In this document: positions 43,648 to 52,746 of the stretch, piece by piece
How positions within the stretch are numbered: the stretch's first letter is position 1
How the letters are laid out: each line of letters begins with the position of its first letter
DNA from: Thioalkalivibrio sp. XN279
GTDB taxonomy: Bacteria; Pseudomonadota; Gammaproteobacteria; Steroidobacterales; XN24
DNA length: 64,000 nt
Reading direction: 5' to 3'
Assembly: GCF_011089885.1 (NCBI RefSeq)
Contig: NZ_JAANBD010000028.1
Coordinates: forward strand, 124,001 to 188,000
Made by a program: the position numbers and the translations under genes
The notes under the pieces: generated by a model
Told to the model about the DNA's origin: nothing
What the model saw: only the letters and a program-made list of their open reading frames with translations
The model's database searches: none

Positions 43648-45194
43648 CCTTTCAGCCCCTGCACCACGTCGAGCGCCCATGGCATCGCCAGAATCACCAC
43701 GCCGAACACTGCTGCCAGGGCCACGATCCCAACCGCGAACACGGCTTCGGCCCCGCGCCGACGGCGCCGTGCTCGTGCGGTCCAGGCCATGGACACCGCG
43801 CCGAGCACTGGCAACTGCAATTCCTGGTAGATGGCATCAGCCGAGATATAGACCGGTTTTGTCATGTGTAACAGGTAGGCCGCAGCGCCGCCCGCGCCGA
43901 GCGCGGCGGCCAGCACGACCACAAGCAGAAAGAATCGGTTTGGCGCAACGGGGGCGCTGGGCGCCAGCGGCGGCTCGATGATGCGAAACTCGAGCTGGCG
44001 ACCCTGGCGCTTGCGGTCGATGTCGAAGCTCAGCTGCTCGCGCCGCTGCAACAGGCCCTCGTACTGGTTTTGCAGCACGGTATGGTCGCGGATCAGGCCG
44101 GCATAATCGGCCTCCAATTGGGGCGCGACGTCGATCTTCTGCTGCAGTTCTTCGATGCGCTGCGCCAGGTCACGCTCCCGCGCCGCCAGCTCTGCGACCT
44201 CGATCTCGGCCTGCGTGAGCGCAATGCGGACATTTTCGATCACGGCTCCCCCGGCCCCGGCGCCGATCAACGGCCCGAGCTCGTCGCGCCGCTGCTCGAG
44301 CCGGCCGCGCAGTGCCTGCACGGTTTCCTGTGCCGAGATGACCGCGGGGTGCGCGTCGGTGTAGATGAGCCGCAACTCGTCCACCCGCTTCTCCGCCTCC
44401 AGCACTTGGCTCTCCAGCTCCACCAGGCTGGCCGCCCCGCCGTCACCGCCGCCCTCGGCTTGGCTCGCGACCTGTGCGGCCAGTGCAGCACGCTTGTCAC
44501 GCGCGATGCGCAGGCTGGTGCGTACTTCCCGCAGCTCTTCCTGCAGCGTCGCGAGGCGGGTGAAGAAGCCGCCGCCGTCACCCGGGGCCAGCCCGGCGTT
44601 GCGGCGGCGGAAGTCCGCCACGCGGTTTTCCGCCTGTTCGAGGCGCCGCCGGTAATCCGTCATCTGGTTGTCGAGGAAAGCGAGCGCCTGCAGGTCGTCA
44701 CGCAGGTCCCCTTCCACGGAACGCTCCTGGAAGCTGTTCAGCAGCACCTGCACCACGCGTTCCGCCGCCCTACGGTCCGGGTCGCGATACTTGATCTCGT
44801 ACAGGTTCGCCTCGAAGCCCCGCGCCCCACCCGGTCGCACTTCGATCTGGCTCTGTAGCTCGATAATCAGGTTCTCGAAGCCTTCCGGCGTGTCCACACG
44901 CAGGTCCAGGTCCGTCTCGCGCGCCACCTGTTCCAGGTTGGGCGTTGACAGGAGCTGCCGGCGGACGTAATTGACCTTGGTCTGGGCATCGTCAATCCCG
45001 GAGCCCTGGCGCATGTTGAGCAATGGATCCTCGGTGTCGACGAACACCTGGGCGCGCGCCTCATACAGGTCGGGCATGCTGAGCACCACGCCGATCCCGA
45101 CCACGCCAACGCCCCAAGCAATGACCATGGCCACCCAGCGAAAGCGCCAGGCGCCGCGCAGCTCCGTCAATAATTGTCGCAGCAAGTCATCCAC
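43644..45194 (-). CDS. Wzz/GumC-like chain-length determinant
   Basis: 516 aa inner-membrane polysaccharide co-polymerase of the exosortase A locus type. One N-terminal membrane segment (WVAMVIAWGVGVVGIGVVLS), a long periplasmic part with coiled-coil heptads (about residues 160-400, e.g. LEAEKRVDELRLIYTDAHPA), the family's Pro-rich EPPLAPSAPVAPNRFFLLV before the second membrane segment, and a further C-terminal one. It starts with GTG, overlapping the Wza-like stop by one base (TAGTG). It works with the tyrosine kinase downstream and the export lipoprotein upstream. Confidence 0.9.
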   Translation of the reverse strand: MDDLLRQLLTELRGAWRFRWVAMVIAWGVGVVGIGVVLSMPDLYEARAQVFVDTEDPLLNMRQGSGIDDAQTKVNYVRRQLLSTPNLEQVARETDLDLRVDTPEGFENLIIELQSQIEVRPGGARGFEANLYEIKYRDPDRRAAERVVQVLLNSFQERSVEGDLRDDLQALAFLDNQMTDYRRRLEQAENRVADFRRRNAGLAPGDGGGFFTRLATLQEELREVRTSLRIARDKRAALAAQVASQAEGGGDGGAASLVELESQVLEAEKRVDELRLIYTDAHPAVISAQETVQALRGRLEQRRDELGPLIGAGAGGAVIENVRIALTQAEIEVAELAARERDLAQRIEELQQKIDVAPQLEADYAGLIRDHTVLQNQYEGLLQRREQLSFDIDRKRQGRQLEFRIIEPPLAPSAPVAPNRFFLLVVVLAAALGAGGAAAYLLHMTKPVYISADAIYQELQLPVLGAVSMAWTARARRRRRGAEAVFAVGIVALAAVFGVVILAMPWALDVVQGLKG

Positions 45195-45835
45195 TAGAAA
45201 CGGGCCTCCGGAATGATCACCACGTCGCCCGGCTGGATGCGCACGTTCTGCCGCATGTCGCCCAGGTTCAGGAGGTCGTCCAGGCGCACATTGATTTCAG
45301 TGGTGCCTTCGCCGGTGCGGCGCACCAGCTTGGCCCGATTCCCCGCCGCGAACTCACCGAGACCACCCACCTGGATCATGACGTCGAGCAAGGTCATGCC
45401 GTCCCGGTATGCAAGCGCCTGGGGGTTGGCCGCCTGGCCGACGACCCGGACCTGCTGCGCGAAGCTCGGCGCGGCGGTCTGCACGATCACGTTCACCGTC
45501 GGCTGGCGGATGAATCGCGACAACACCTCTTCCATGTCGCGCGCCAGCTGGGTGGGCGTCTTGCCCGCCGCCATCATGTCCTCGATCAACGGGGTCGAGA
45601 CCTTGCCGTCGGGACGCACGGGGATGGTGGTGGACAGGTCCGGGTGCTGCCAGACAAAAATATTCAGCACGGCCCCCGGCGCAATGATGTAATCGGTCTC
45701 GGCCGCGGACATCGACGATTCGGGCAGGACCGGAGCGGGCCCGGAAGAAGCGCACCCGCCGGCGAGTGCGCCCATGGTCAATATCGCGGCGGCCGCAACC
45801 AGGCGTCGTATCCCTGCAATGCTCATGGTTTTCAC
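45194..45835 (-). CDS. Wza-like polysaccharide export lipoprotein
   Basis: 213 aa outer-membrane export protein. Signal peptide with lipobox LAGGC (Cys28), then a polysaccharide export domain (YIIAPGAVLNIFVWQHPDLS, VSTPLIEDMMAAGKTPTQLA) and a SLBB domain (VRVVGQAANPQALAYRDGMT, NVRIQPGDVVIIPEARF). Short relative to Wza (about 380 aa), which is normal for the exosortase-linked branch. The start overlaps the prsT stop by 4 bases. It probably forms the channel with the beta-barrel protein. Confidence 0.92.
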   Translation of the reverse strand: MKTMSIAGIRRLVAAAAILTMGALAGGCASSGPAPVLPESSMSAAETDYIIAPGAVLNIFVWQHPDLSTTIPVRPDGKVSTPLIEDMMAAGKTPTQLARDMEEVLSRFIRQPTVNVIVQTAAPSFAQQVRVVGQAANPQALAYRDGMTLLDVMIQVGGLGEFAAGNRAKLVRRTGEGTTEINVRLDDLLNLGDMRQNVRIQPGDVVIIPEARF

Positions 45836-48630
45836 CTCTCTCCCTCGAGACGGTCCAGGAGTTTCTGGGCCTGCTCGTGATGGTTCATGGCGCCCGGCTC
45901 CGCGAGCACGGCCCGCGCCGCCCGTATGGCGCCGGAGACATCTCCCGTCTCGGCCAGCAGGACGGCGAGATGGTACTGGATTTCACCCACCCGCGGCGCC
46001 GCCTCCGCGGCCTCGCGCACCAGTTCCAGCGCACGCGCGGTGTCACCCTTCTGGTACAGGATCCAGCCCAGGGTATCGGCGATCATGGGATTGTCGGGGG
46101 CCGCTGTGTAAGCGCGCTGTGCAAAGTCCTCTGCGCGCCCGTCCCCGACCTCGTTGTAGAGCCAGGCCAGGTTGTTCATGTACATGGCATTGTCCGGGGA
46201 TTCGGCCAGCAGCTGCTCATACTGGGGGATGGCCTTGCGATATTCCGCGGCGTTGACGTAATGCGCTGCCAGCACCAGCCGGACCGCCGTATCCCCGGGG
46301 TTCTGCGCAAGCCATGTCAGCATGGGCGCCTCCGGTTCCGCAGCCCCCTGTCCGAGACGGGCGCGGAACTGCCCCACCACCGCCCGGTTGCCCCCGCCCT
46401 GCTCGCCGGCGGCTTCATACGCCGCCTGGGCGGCGGCATATTCGCCACGTGCCACCAGGATGTCACCGCGCAACAGGCTCACGCGCGCGTCACCTGGTTC
46501 GGCCGCCTGTTCCAAGCGGGCGAGACTCCGGGCCGCGTCGTCGAATCGGCCCAATTGGCGCTCGAGGTCCGTGATATGGAGCAGCGCCTGGTAGTTGCCG
46601 GGATCCAGCGCGAGCGCAGACACCAGGGTCTCCCTGGCCGCCTCAGGCTGATTGGTCGCCCGCTCCGCTCGCGCCCGGTTGACCAGGAAGAGCGGCGACG
46701 TCGGGGCCAGCTGGTGTGCCCGCGCGAATTCCCCTAGCGCTTCGCGTGCTTCGCCGGCGCGCAGCAGAACTACGCCGAGGGCATTGGCTGCCTCGGCTGA
46801 ATCCGGGTCGGCTGCGACCGCCTCGCGCGCGACCTCGATCGCACCTGTCCAGTCCTGGTTGGAACCTAGATAGCTGGCCAAGAGCACCCTGACGTTCGCG
46901 TCCTCAGGATCCGCGGCGCGGGCCTGTTGCAGCCGCGCGACGGCTGCCTCGCGGTCGCCGGCAGCCCAGTCAAGCTGAGCCAGTGCACTGAGCGCCGCCG
47001 TGTTACCGGGGTTGTTCTCAACGATCGCTGTGAAATGATCTCGCGCAGCCGCAAGGTCCCCGCGCACAGCCGCGATCCTGCCAAGGTTGAAATGGGCGGC
47101 CACGTGGCCCGGGTCCAGCCGCAGTGCGTCTTCCATCCAGGCCACGGCTTCGTCGACACGATTGGCATAGAGGAACAACCCGCCGAGCGTGGCACGCAGC
47201 GACGCATCATCGGGATTTTCCTCTGCCAGTCGGCCTGCTATCTCGCGCGCCTCCGCCGTGCGCCCCTCCTGCAATTGCGCCGCGATGGTGATCAGGTCCA
47301 CGCGCTGGCGCGCGGCCGCGTCCGTGCCCTTGATCATGCCCAGTTCGGCCAGCGCCTCGTCCACCCTGCCGACGGCGATCAGGCTCACCGCCAGCATCGA
47401 GCGCACTTCATCGTTGTCGGGCTCGGTTTCGAGCTGGCGGCGGAAAATCTCCACCGCAGCCTCCGGGTCGCCGGCACGCACGCTGGCCACGCCGGCGAGC
47501 GTGCCGACGCCTTGCTCGATCGCCTCGTCGGTCAACGGGCCCAGGGCTTCCAATGCCCGCTCCGGCGACTGCAGGCCGAGCCTCACCTGGGCCAGCAACC
47601 TGCGGGCATTCAGGTCGGCAGGATTGGCCACCACGGCCCGCTCCAGGTTGCTCTCCGCCTGGAGTTCCTGCCCCAGGGCCATGTGCGCCATGGCGGCCAG
47701 CAGCAGGCCCTGCGCCGACCCCGGCTGCGCCGCCAGCACGGCCTGCGCATGCGCCAGCGCCTGTTGCGGGTTGCCCGCCTGCAGCTCAACCCGCCCCATG
47801 AGGTAGTTTGTTGCGGGATGCTGGGGTGCCTGGGTGTGGATTTCTTGCGCCAGCGCCCGTGCCGTGTCGAGATCGCCGTTCGCCAGCAACGCTTCGACGC
47901 GTCCACTGCGGTAAAGAAGTTGCTGCCGACCCGAGGTGTCGACCACGGTTTCCTCCGCCCTGGCAAACGCCTTCACGGCGGTGTCGATGTCTCCGGTGCG
48001 CATGGAGCCGAACGCCAGCACGCCCCAGTATTCAGTCGACTCTTCTGCCTCCGGTGGCAATGCGGCCAGCATGGCCAGCGCCGTGTCTACGTCCCCGCGC
48101 GCCGCCACGATTCGTGCCCGGGCAATCTCCGCCAGCAAGCGCATTTCCGGGTCTTGTTCAGCCGTCTGCAGCGCCGCGTCCGCCCCATCGAGATCCCCGG
48201 TGCGCAGCAACGCCAGCGCATGCCAGTACGCCAGCTCCGGTGATCCCCCCGTCTCCTGCGGATCGGTGATCCGGATCGCTTCTTCCGCCGCACCCAGGCG
48301 CACGAGAGCCTCAGCGTAGCTTGCGCGAATAGGATCGAGCTCAGCGCCCAGGTCGAGCGCCCGGCGATATTCCTTGGCAGCCGCATCCATGTCACCCGTC
48401 TGCAGTGCCGCCTCGGCCAACAGCAGGCGCGCATCCACATTTGAGGGATCGTCCTGCAGTACATTGCGCATGTGAATGGCGGCCGCCGCCGCCTGGCCTT
48501 GCGCCAGTTCCGTGCGAGCCTGCTCGATGCGCTCCGCATCGGTCATCTGCGCCCCGCACCCCGTGAGCCAGCCGAGCCCGATCAGTAAGCCAGCAACGCT
48601 GATAATTCGCTTAGTCTGTTGCTTCAGCAT
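45832..48630 (-). CDS. prsT: PEP-CTERM system TPR lipoprotein PrsT
   Basis: 932 aa lipoprotein. Signal peptide with lipobox WLTGC (Cys25), then almost entirely tetratricopeptide repeats about 34 residues apart (for example NVDARLLLAEAALQTGDMDA, HVAAHFNLGRIAAVRGDLAA, ALLHITDLERQLGRFDDAAR, MYMNNLAWLYNEVGDGRAED). This length and architecture match PrsT of exosortase A loci, a periplasmic or outer-membrane scaffold probably helping assembly of the export machinery. First gene of the export block; a 120-base gap separates it from prsR. Confidence 0.9.
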   Translation of the reverse strand: MLKQQTKRIISVAGLLIGLGWLTGCGAQMTDAERIEQARTELAQGQAAAAAIHMRNVLQDDPSNVDARLLLAEAALQTGDMDAAAKEYRRALDLGAELDPIRASYAEALVRLGAAEEAIRITDPQETGGSPELAYWHALALLRTGDLDGADAALQTAEQDPEMRLLAEIARARIVAARGDVDTALAMLAALPPEAEESTEYWGVLAFGSMRTGDIDTAVKAFARAEETVVDTSGRQQLLYRSGRVEALLANGDLDTARALAQEIHTQAPQHPATNYLMGRVELQAGNPQQALAHAQAVLAAQPGSAQGLLLAAMAHMALGQELQAESNLERAVVANPADLNARRLLAQVRLGLQSPERALEALGPLTDEAIEQGVGTLAGVASVRAGDPEAAVEIFRRQLETEPDNDEVRSMLAVSLIAVGRVDEALAELGMIKGTDAAARQRVDLITIAAQLQEGRTAEAREIAGRLAEENPDDASLRATLGGLFLYANRVDEAVAWMEDALRLDPGHVAAHFNLGRIAAVRGDLAAARDHFTAIVENNPGNTAALSALAQLDWAAGDREAAVARLQQARAADPEDANVRVLLASYLGSNQDWTGAIEVAREAVAADPDSAEAANALGVVLLRAGEAREALGEFARAHQLAPTSPLFLVNRARAERATNQPEAARETLVSALALDPGNYQALLHITDLERQLGRFDDAARSLARLEQAAEPGDARVSLLRGDILVARGEYAAAQAAYEAAGEQGGGNRAVVGQFRARLGQGAAEPEAPMLTWLAQNPGDTAVRLVLAAHYVNAAEYRKAIPQYEQLLAESPDNAMYMNNLAWLYNEVGDGRAEDFAQRAYTAAPDNPMIADTLGWILYQKGDTARALELVREAAEAAPRVGEIQYHLAVLLAETGDVSGAIRAARAVLAEPGAMNHHEQAQKLLDRLEGER

Positions 48631-48750
48631 GTTCCTCGATTCCTCGCCTGTTCACTGCGTCCATGTTGCCTCTGCCGGTAACCGTTTTTCTCTGCGGTTG
48701 CCGTCTCTGCCAAGACATTATCAGCTTTCTGCCTGAGAATTCGCCCCGGT

Positions 48751-50103
48751 TCATGCACTTACCCCGTGCCGGCTCATCAGGTCGTACACCGTCGGCCGCG
48801 ACACCCCGAGCAGGCTCGCCGCCCGCGTCAGGTTGCCGTCCGCCGCCGCCAGCGCCTGCAGCAGCGCGCGCTTCTCGGCCTCGTCGCGCACCTCGCGCAG
48901 CGTCATGGTCGGCAGCGCGCCGCCGCCCGGCAGCCCAAGGTCGTCGGCGCTGATCATCGGCCCGTCTGAAATCGCCACCGCGCCCTTGATGCGGTTCTCC
49001 AGCTCGCGCACGTTGCCCGGCCACCCGTAGGCCTCGATCGCCGCCATCGCCTCTTCCGACAGCCCACGCAGCTTCTTGTTCATGCTGGCAGCGAACTGTT
49101 GCAAAAAATGCTGCGCCAGCACGATGCGGCAGCCCTCCCGTTCCCTGAGCGGCGGGATGCGGATCGTGACTTCGCTGATGCGGTAATACAGGTCCTCGCG
49201 GAAGCGGCCCTCGGCGATGAGGTGCTGCAGGTCCTGGTTGGTGGCGCACACCACGCGCACGTCCACCGGGATTTCCTTGCGCCCGCCGACACGCTCCACG
49301 GTGCGCTCCTGCAGGAAGCGCAGCAGCTTGGCCTGCAGCGGCGCGGGCATGTCGCCGATCTCGTCCAGGAGCAGCGTGCCCTTGTCGGCCAGCTCGACCT
49401 TGCCGATGGTCTGCTTGTGCGCGCCGGTGAAGGCGCCCTTCTCGTGACCGAACAGCTCGCTCTCGAGCAGGTTCTCGGGGATCGCGGCGCAGTTGATGGC
49501 GACGAAGCGGCCGGCCTTGCGCGGGCTCAGGCCGTGCAGCGCCTTGGCGAACACTTCCTTGCCGGTGCCCGACTCGCCCAGCAGCAGCGTGGTCACGTCC
49601 ACCGGCGCGATCTTCTCGATCTTGCGGCACACGTCCTGCATGGGCGCGCTCACCGCGATCACGCCCTCCAGCGGCGAGGCCGAATGTTCGCTCGCGAGGC
49701 GACGGTTCTCGGCCTCGAGCTCGTAGAGCGTGAAGGCGCGGTTGACCAAGAGCTGCAGCACGTCGACGTCGACCGGCTTCTGGTAGAAATCGTAGGCGCC
49801 GAAGCCGACGGCCTTGAGGGCGTTGTCGCGGTTCTCGTTGCCGGTCACCACGATGACCTTGGTCTGCGGCGCGGTCTGCAGGATTTCCTGCAGGGTCTTG
49901 AAGCCCTCGCTCACGCCCTCGGCATCGGGCGGCAGGCCGAGGTCCTGCAGCACCACGGCGGGCTCATGCCGGCGCAGCTCGCCCAGCGCGCTCTCGCGAT
50001 CCTCGGCGATCAGGACGTCGTAGCCGTCGAAGCACCACTTGAGCTGCTTCTGCAGCCCGCGGTCGTCCTCGACGACGAGCAGCTTGCGGGCTTCTTCAGC
50101 CAC
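48751..50103 (-). CDS. prsR: Sigma-54 response regulator PrsR
   Basis: 450 aa NtrC-type activator. Receiver domain ([10 protein letters not shown], phosphoacceptor D54 in [17 protein letters not shown]), AAA+ domain with Walker [19 protein letters not shown], the sigma-54 contact GAFTGA (in [11 protein letters not shown]) and LLLDEIGDM, and a C-terminal Fis-type helix-turn-helix [20 protein letters not shown]. Together with PrsK it is known to drive PEP-CTERM genes from sigma-54 promoters. It starts with GTG overlapping the prsK stop by one base, with GGAGAGG upstream. A sigma-54 promoter at 63.7 kb is a likely target. Confidence 0.93.
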   Translation of the reverse strand: MAEEARKLLVVEDDRGLQKQLKWCFDGYDVLIAEDRESALGELRRHEPAVVLQDLGLPPDAEGVSEGFKTLQEILQTAPQTKVIVVTGNENRDNALKAVGFGAYDFYQKPVDVDVLQLLVNRAFTLYELEAENRRLASEHSASPLEGVIAVSAPMQDVCRKIEKIAPVDVTTLLLGESGTGKEVFAKALHGLSPRKAGRFVAINCAAIPENLLESELFGHEKGAFTGAHKQTIGKVELADKGTLLLDEIGDMPAPLQAKLLRFLQERTVERVGGRKEIPVDVRVVCATNQDLQHLIAEGRFREDLYYRISEVTIRIPPLREREGCRIVLAQHFLQQFAASMNKKLRGLSEEAMAAIEAYGWPGNVRELENRIKGAVAISDGPMISADDLGLPGGGALPTMTLREVRDEAEKRALLQALAAADGNLTRAASLLGVSRPTVYDLMSRHGVSA

Positions 50104-52256
50104 TAGACCTCTCCTCCTTGTTCATCTGTGCTTTTCTGCGTCCCGGCACGATTTGTCTTTTCCACGTCCGGCGCCCGGTACTCGCCCGTCGTCCCGGTGC
50201 CGAACTCCACCAGCCGCCCCGGGAAGCGCATCTCGAAGCGCGTGCCCTCGCCCGGCACGCTGCGTACCCGCACCTCGCCGCCGGCCGACTCCACGAACTG
50301 TCGCGCCTGGTAGGCGCCGATACCCATGCCTTTGCTGCCCTTGGTGGAGTCGAAGGGCTTGAAGAAACGCTCGCGCAGGAACTCTTCGTCCATGCCGCTG
50401 CCGTTGTCCTCCACCGCCAGCACCAGTGCGCCGTCCTGTAGCACGGCTTCCACAGTGATGCGCCCGTCTGCGGGCGTCGCATCCTGGGCGTTGGTGACCA
50501 GGTGTCCCAGCACGGCAGCAAGCCGCTCACGATCGACGCGCAGGCGCAGGTTGGCATCTTTGCAGTCTGCCACCGGCGCCGGCGCCCGGTCTGTGTGCCG
50601 GGACACAGACTCCAGCACCAGTCTGTGCACGTCCACGCGCTCCACCTGGGGCGCGCCCTGGCCGCGCTTGAGCTGCTCGAGCAGTCGCTGCATGCGCTCG
50701 ACCGAGTTCGCCACGGTGTCCAGCGCGTCGTCGATGAAGGCCGGGTCGTCGCGGTACTTGGTGGCGTTGCGCACCACCAGGGACTGCTGGGCGATGACGT
50801 TCTTCAGGTCGTGCATGATGAAGGCGGCGAAGCGGTTGTAGGCGTCGAACTGGCGGCTCTCCGACAGCAGCCGGTCGGCCTCGGCCTGCGCCAGCACCGC
50901 CGCAATCTGCATGCCCGCGATGCGGAACAGGTCGATGTCCTCATAGCTGAGGCGTCCGACCAGTCGTGGCGAAGCGAGCAACGCCAGGCCCCACAACCGC
51001 TCCTGGTGCAGTAATGGCACCACGAGTCCGCTCGGCCCAAGCGCCTCCAGCCATTCGAGCATGAACAATCCCGGGTGCGACTCCGGGTCCCGCAACGCCT
51101 GGCCAAGATCCACGATCCAGCGCCGTTCCTCCAGGAAAGCAATAAGCGGGTCATCCTCGGCGATTCTTTGCGGAGCCTCCGCGAGGGCAATCTCGGCCAC
51201 GCGAATAAAGCCGCTGTCCTGGCGCTCCTTGTCGCGCACCCAGAGCGCACCGCCCTCTGCGCCGGCCAGCTGGACCATGGCATCGAGGCCGCGCAGCTCG
51301 AGGCGCTCACCACGATGGCCCTCACTCAGTCTCTGGGTGAGGCGGATCCACTCGCGCCGATAGTCGTACTTGGTACGGTAGAAATGCTTGGCTATGAACA
51401 CGCGCAACTTCGCACGCGCCGCCGCGGAGAACACGATCCAGCCGAGCAGCACCGCGGCGCCGAAAAAGAACGTGGCCTGGAGCACTGCGCCCCACTCGCC
51501 GCCGGCCATGCGCAATCCGTAGCCGGCCATCGCCATGATTACGAGGTAGACGCCGATGCCGACCAGGCTCGTGGTGTAGAAGGCGACGTGGCGGGAAATC
51601 CAGACGTCGACCGACAGCGCCCGGCTCCGTGCCGCGGCGAGCAGCAGCAGGGGCGCGGCGAGGAACACGATATAGCCCCGCGCGACCCACAAGTCGGTAT
51701 GGAGGCCGCGGAAGAGCAGGCCGTGCGAGTAGAGAAAGAGGTCGTAAGCAAGCAGGCCGCCGAGACCGAGGATGAGCGGCAGCACGGTGCGGCGTGGCTC
51801 GAGGCGCAGGGCGCGGTAGAACTGCTCGAGCAGCACCAGGCCGGCGATGGCGGTGACCAGGCCGGTGGTGATCAGCGACCGCAGGACCTGCGAAGTCGGC
51901 TCCGCAGATGTCGGCGCGAAGATCGTGAACAACCCGTAGGCGAAGACGAAGCCCGCGGGGGCGAGGCTCATGAAGTGGCGCGTCAGGCCCGCGACGCCCT
52001 GCCCGGCCGGGGTGAGGCGGGCGAGGAAGGCGAGCCAGGCGGTGTTGCGCAGGACTTCGAGCGTGCCGAGGAGCTGCCAGTGGCCCGGTGAATCGCCCGG
52101 CAGCGCCGCGGCGGTGGCCCACGCGGCGCTCAGGCCGGCGGCGGCAACGAGTAGCCCGCCCTGCAAACGGCCGCGCCAGCTCGTGAGCATGAGCAGCGCC
52201 AGCACGGCAAAGGCGATGGCGGCCAGTCCGTAGCCCAGGGTTCCGATCAGCGTCAT
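50103..52256 (-). CDS. prsK: PEP-CTERM system histidine kinase PrsK
   Basis: 717 aa membrane sensor kinase. The first ~285 residues hold about eight to nine hydrophobic segments, followed by a GAF-like domain (about 310-460: MVQLAGAEGGALWVRDKERQ, LVVPLLHQERLWGLALLASP). The phosphoaccepting His is H482 in FAAFIMHDLKNVIAQQSLVV. The ATPase domain has LGHLVTNAQDATPADG (N box), VEDNGSGMDEEFL (G1) and SKGMGIGAYQARQFVE. The signal is unknown. It is co-translated with prsR. A REP palindrome lies about 120 bases upstream of its start. Confidence 0.92.
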   Translation of the reverse strand: MTLIGTLGYGLAAIAFAVLALLMLTSWRGRLQGGLLVAAAGLSAAWATAAALPGDSPGHWQLLGTLEVLRNTAWLAFLARLTPAGQGVAGLTRHFMSLAPAGFVFAYGLFTIFAPTSAEPTSQVLRSLITTGLVTAIAGLVLLEQFYRALRLEPRRTVLPLILGLGGLLAYDLFLYSHGLLFRGLHTDLWVARGYIVFLAAPLLLLAAARSRALSVDVWISRHVAFYTTSLVGIGVYLVIMAMAGYGLRMAGGEWGAVLQATFFFGAAVLLGWIVFSAAARAKLRVFIAKHFYRTKYDYRREWIRLTQRLSEGHRGERLELRGLDAMVQLAGAEGGALWVRDKERQDSGFIRVAEIALAEAPQRIAEDDPLIAFLEERRWIVDLGQALRDPESHPGLFMLEWLEALGPSGLVVPLLHQERLWGLALLASPRLVGRLSYEDIDLFRIAGMQIAAVLAQAEADRLLSESRQFDAYNRFAAFIMHDLKNVIAQQSLVVRNATKYRDDPAFIDDALDTVANSVERMQRLLEQLKRGQGAPQVERVDVHRLVLESVSRHTDRAPAPVADCKDANLRLRVDRERLAAVLGHLVTNAQDATPADGRITVEAVLQDGALVLAVEDNGSGMDEEFLRERFFKPFDSTKGSKGMGIGAYQARQFVESAGGEVRVRSVPGEGTRFEMRFPGRLVEFGTGTTGEYRAPDVEKTNRAGTQKSTDEQGGEV

Positions 52257-52373
52257 GCGTGCGGAGTCCTCACGGTGAGTCCGTCATTGTGGCCGAGTTT
52301 GCGCGGGTGACTGTGACTCGCGTCGCATTATCGCAAGAATTCCCGACGCTCGGTGTCGGCTTCGTTTACATAA

Positions 52374-52388
52374 GGGGGTCTGACCCCC
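52374..52388. repeat. REP-like palindrome 1
   Basis: GGGGGTCTGACCCCC followed by GTAAG, about 120 bases upstream of prsK. With the copy at 52725-52738, in opposite orientation, it flanks the transposase remnant. Confidence 0.8.
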
Positions 52389-52494
52389 GTAAGTATCTGA
52401 ATCACAGAGAAACTGGGGCTGGGCATCGTCGCGCCCGCCCCCTACGGTATGCCCTCCAGATTCCCGCTCCGCGAGAGGCCCCGAGGTCCCCGCC

Positions 52495-52689
52495 ATGCCC
52501 CGCACTCGCCGCCGCACCATCCACGGCCAGGTCTGGCACATCACCCAACGCTGCCACCAGCGCGCGTTCGGCGTGGAGGCGCAGCTGCTGTGGCGCAACC
52601 GGGAGATCGCGCAGGCTGGAGAGGTGTGGTGCCTGAGGGACGCGGTTGCGTCGTACCGCGCACCCCTTGAAATCCCGCAAAGGGACTAG
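52495..52689 (+). pseudogene. Internally deleted REP-associated (Y1) transposase, RAYT
   Basis: The 64-codon frame begins MPRTRRRTIHGQVWHITQRC then HQRAFG, the characteristic N-terminus of REP-associated tyrosine transposases. It then jumps to WRNREIAQAGEVWCLRDAVA then SYRAP, which looks like the C-terminal part of the same family. The HUH motif and catalytic Tyr region between them are absent, so about 150 codons have been lost. REP palindromes in opposite orientation lie on both sides, the arrangement expected of an RAYT and its repeats. No activity is possible from this copy. Confidence 0.65.
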
Positions 52690-52724
52690 AATTACTGTCA
52701 ACAGCAGACCTAACAAGAGGTTAC

Positions 52725-52738
52725 GGGGGTCAGACCCC
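52725..52738. repeat. REP-like palindrome 2
   Basis: TTACGGGGGTCAGACCCCGTTAG, core 52725-52738. It is the inverted counterpart of palindrome 1 and ends 8 bases before the cbpA start codon, so a hairpin here would cover the place where a ribosome binds. Confidence 0.8.
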
Positions 52739-52746
52739 GTTAGGAC

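Noticed and set aside
48631-48750. Sigma-54 promoter upstream of prsT
   Set aside because: TTGGCAGAGACGGCA looked similar, but the distance between the GG and GC is 8, not 10 bases.
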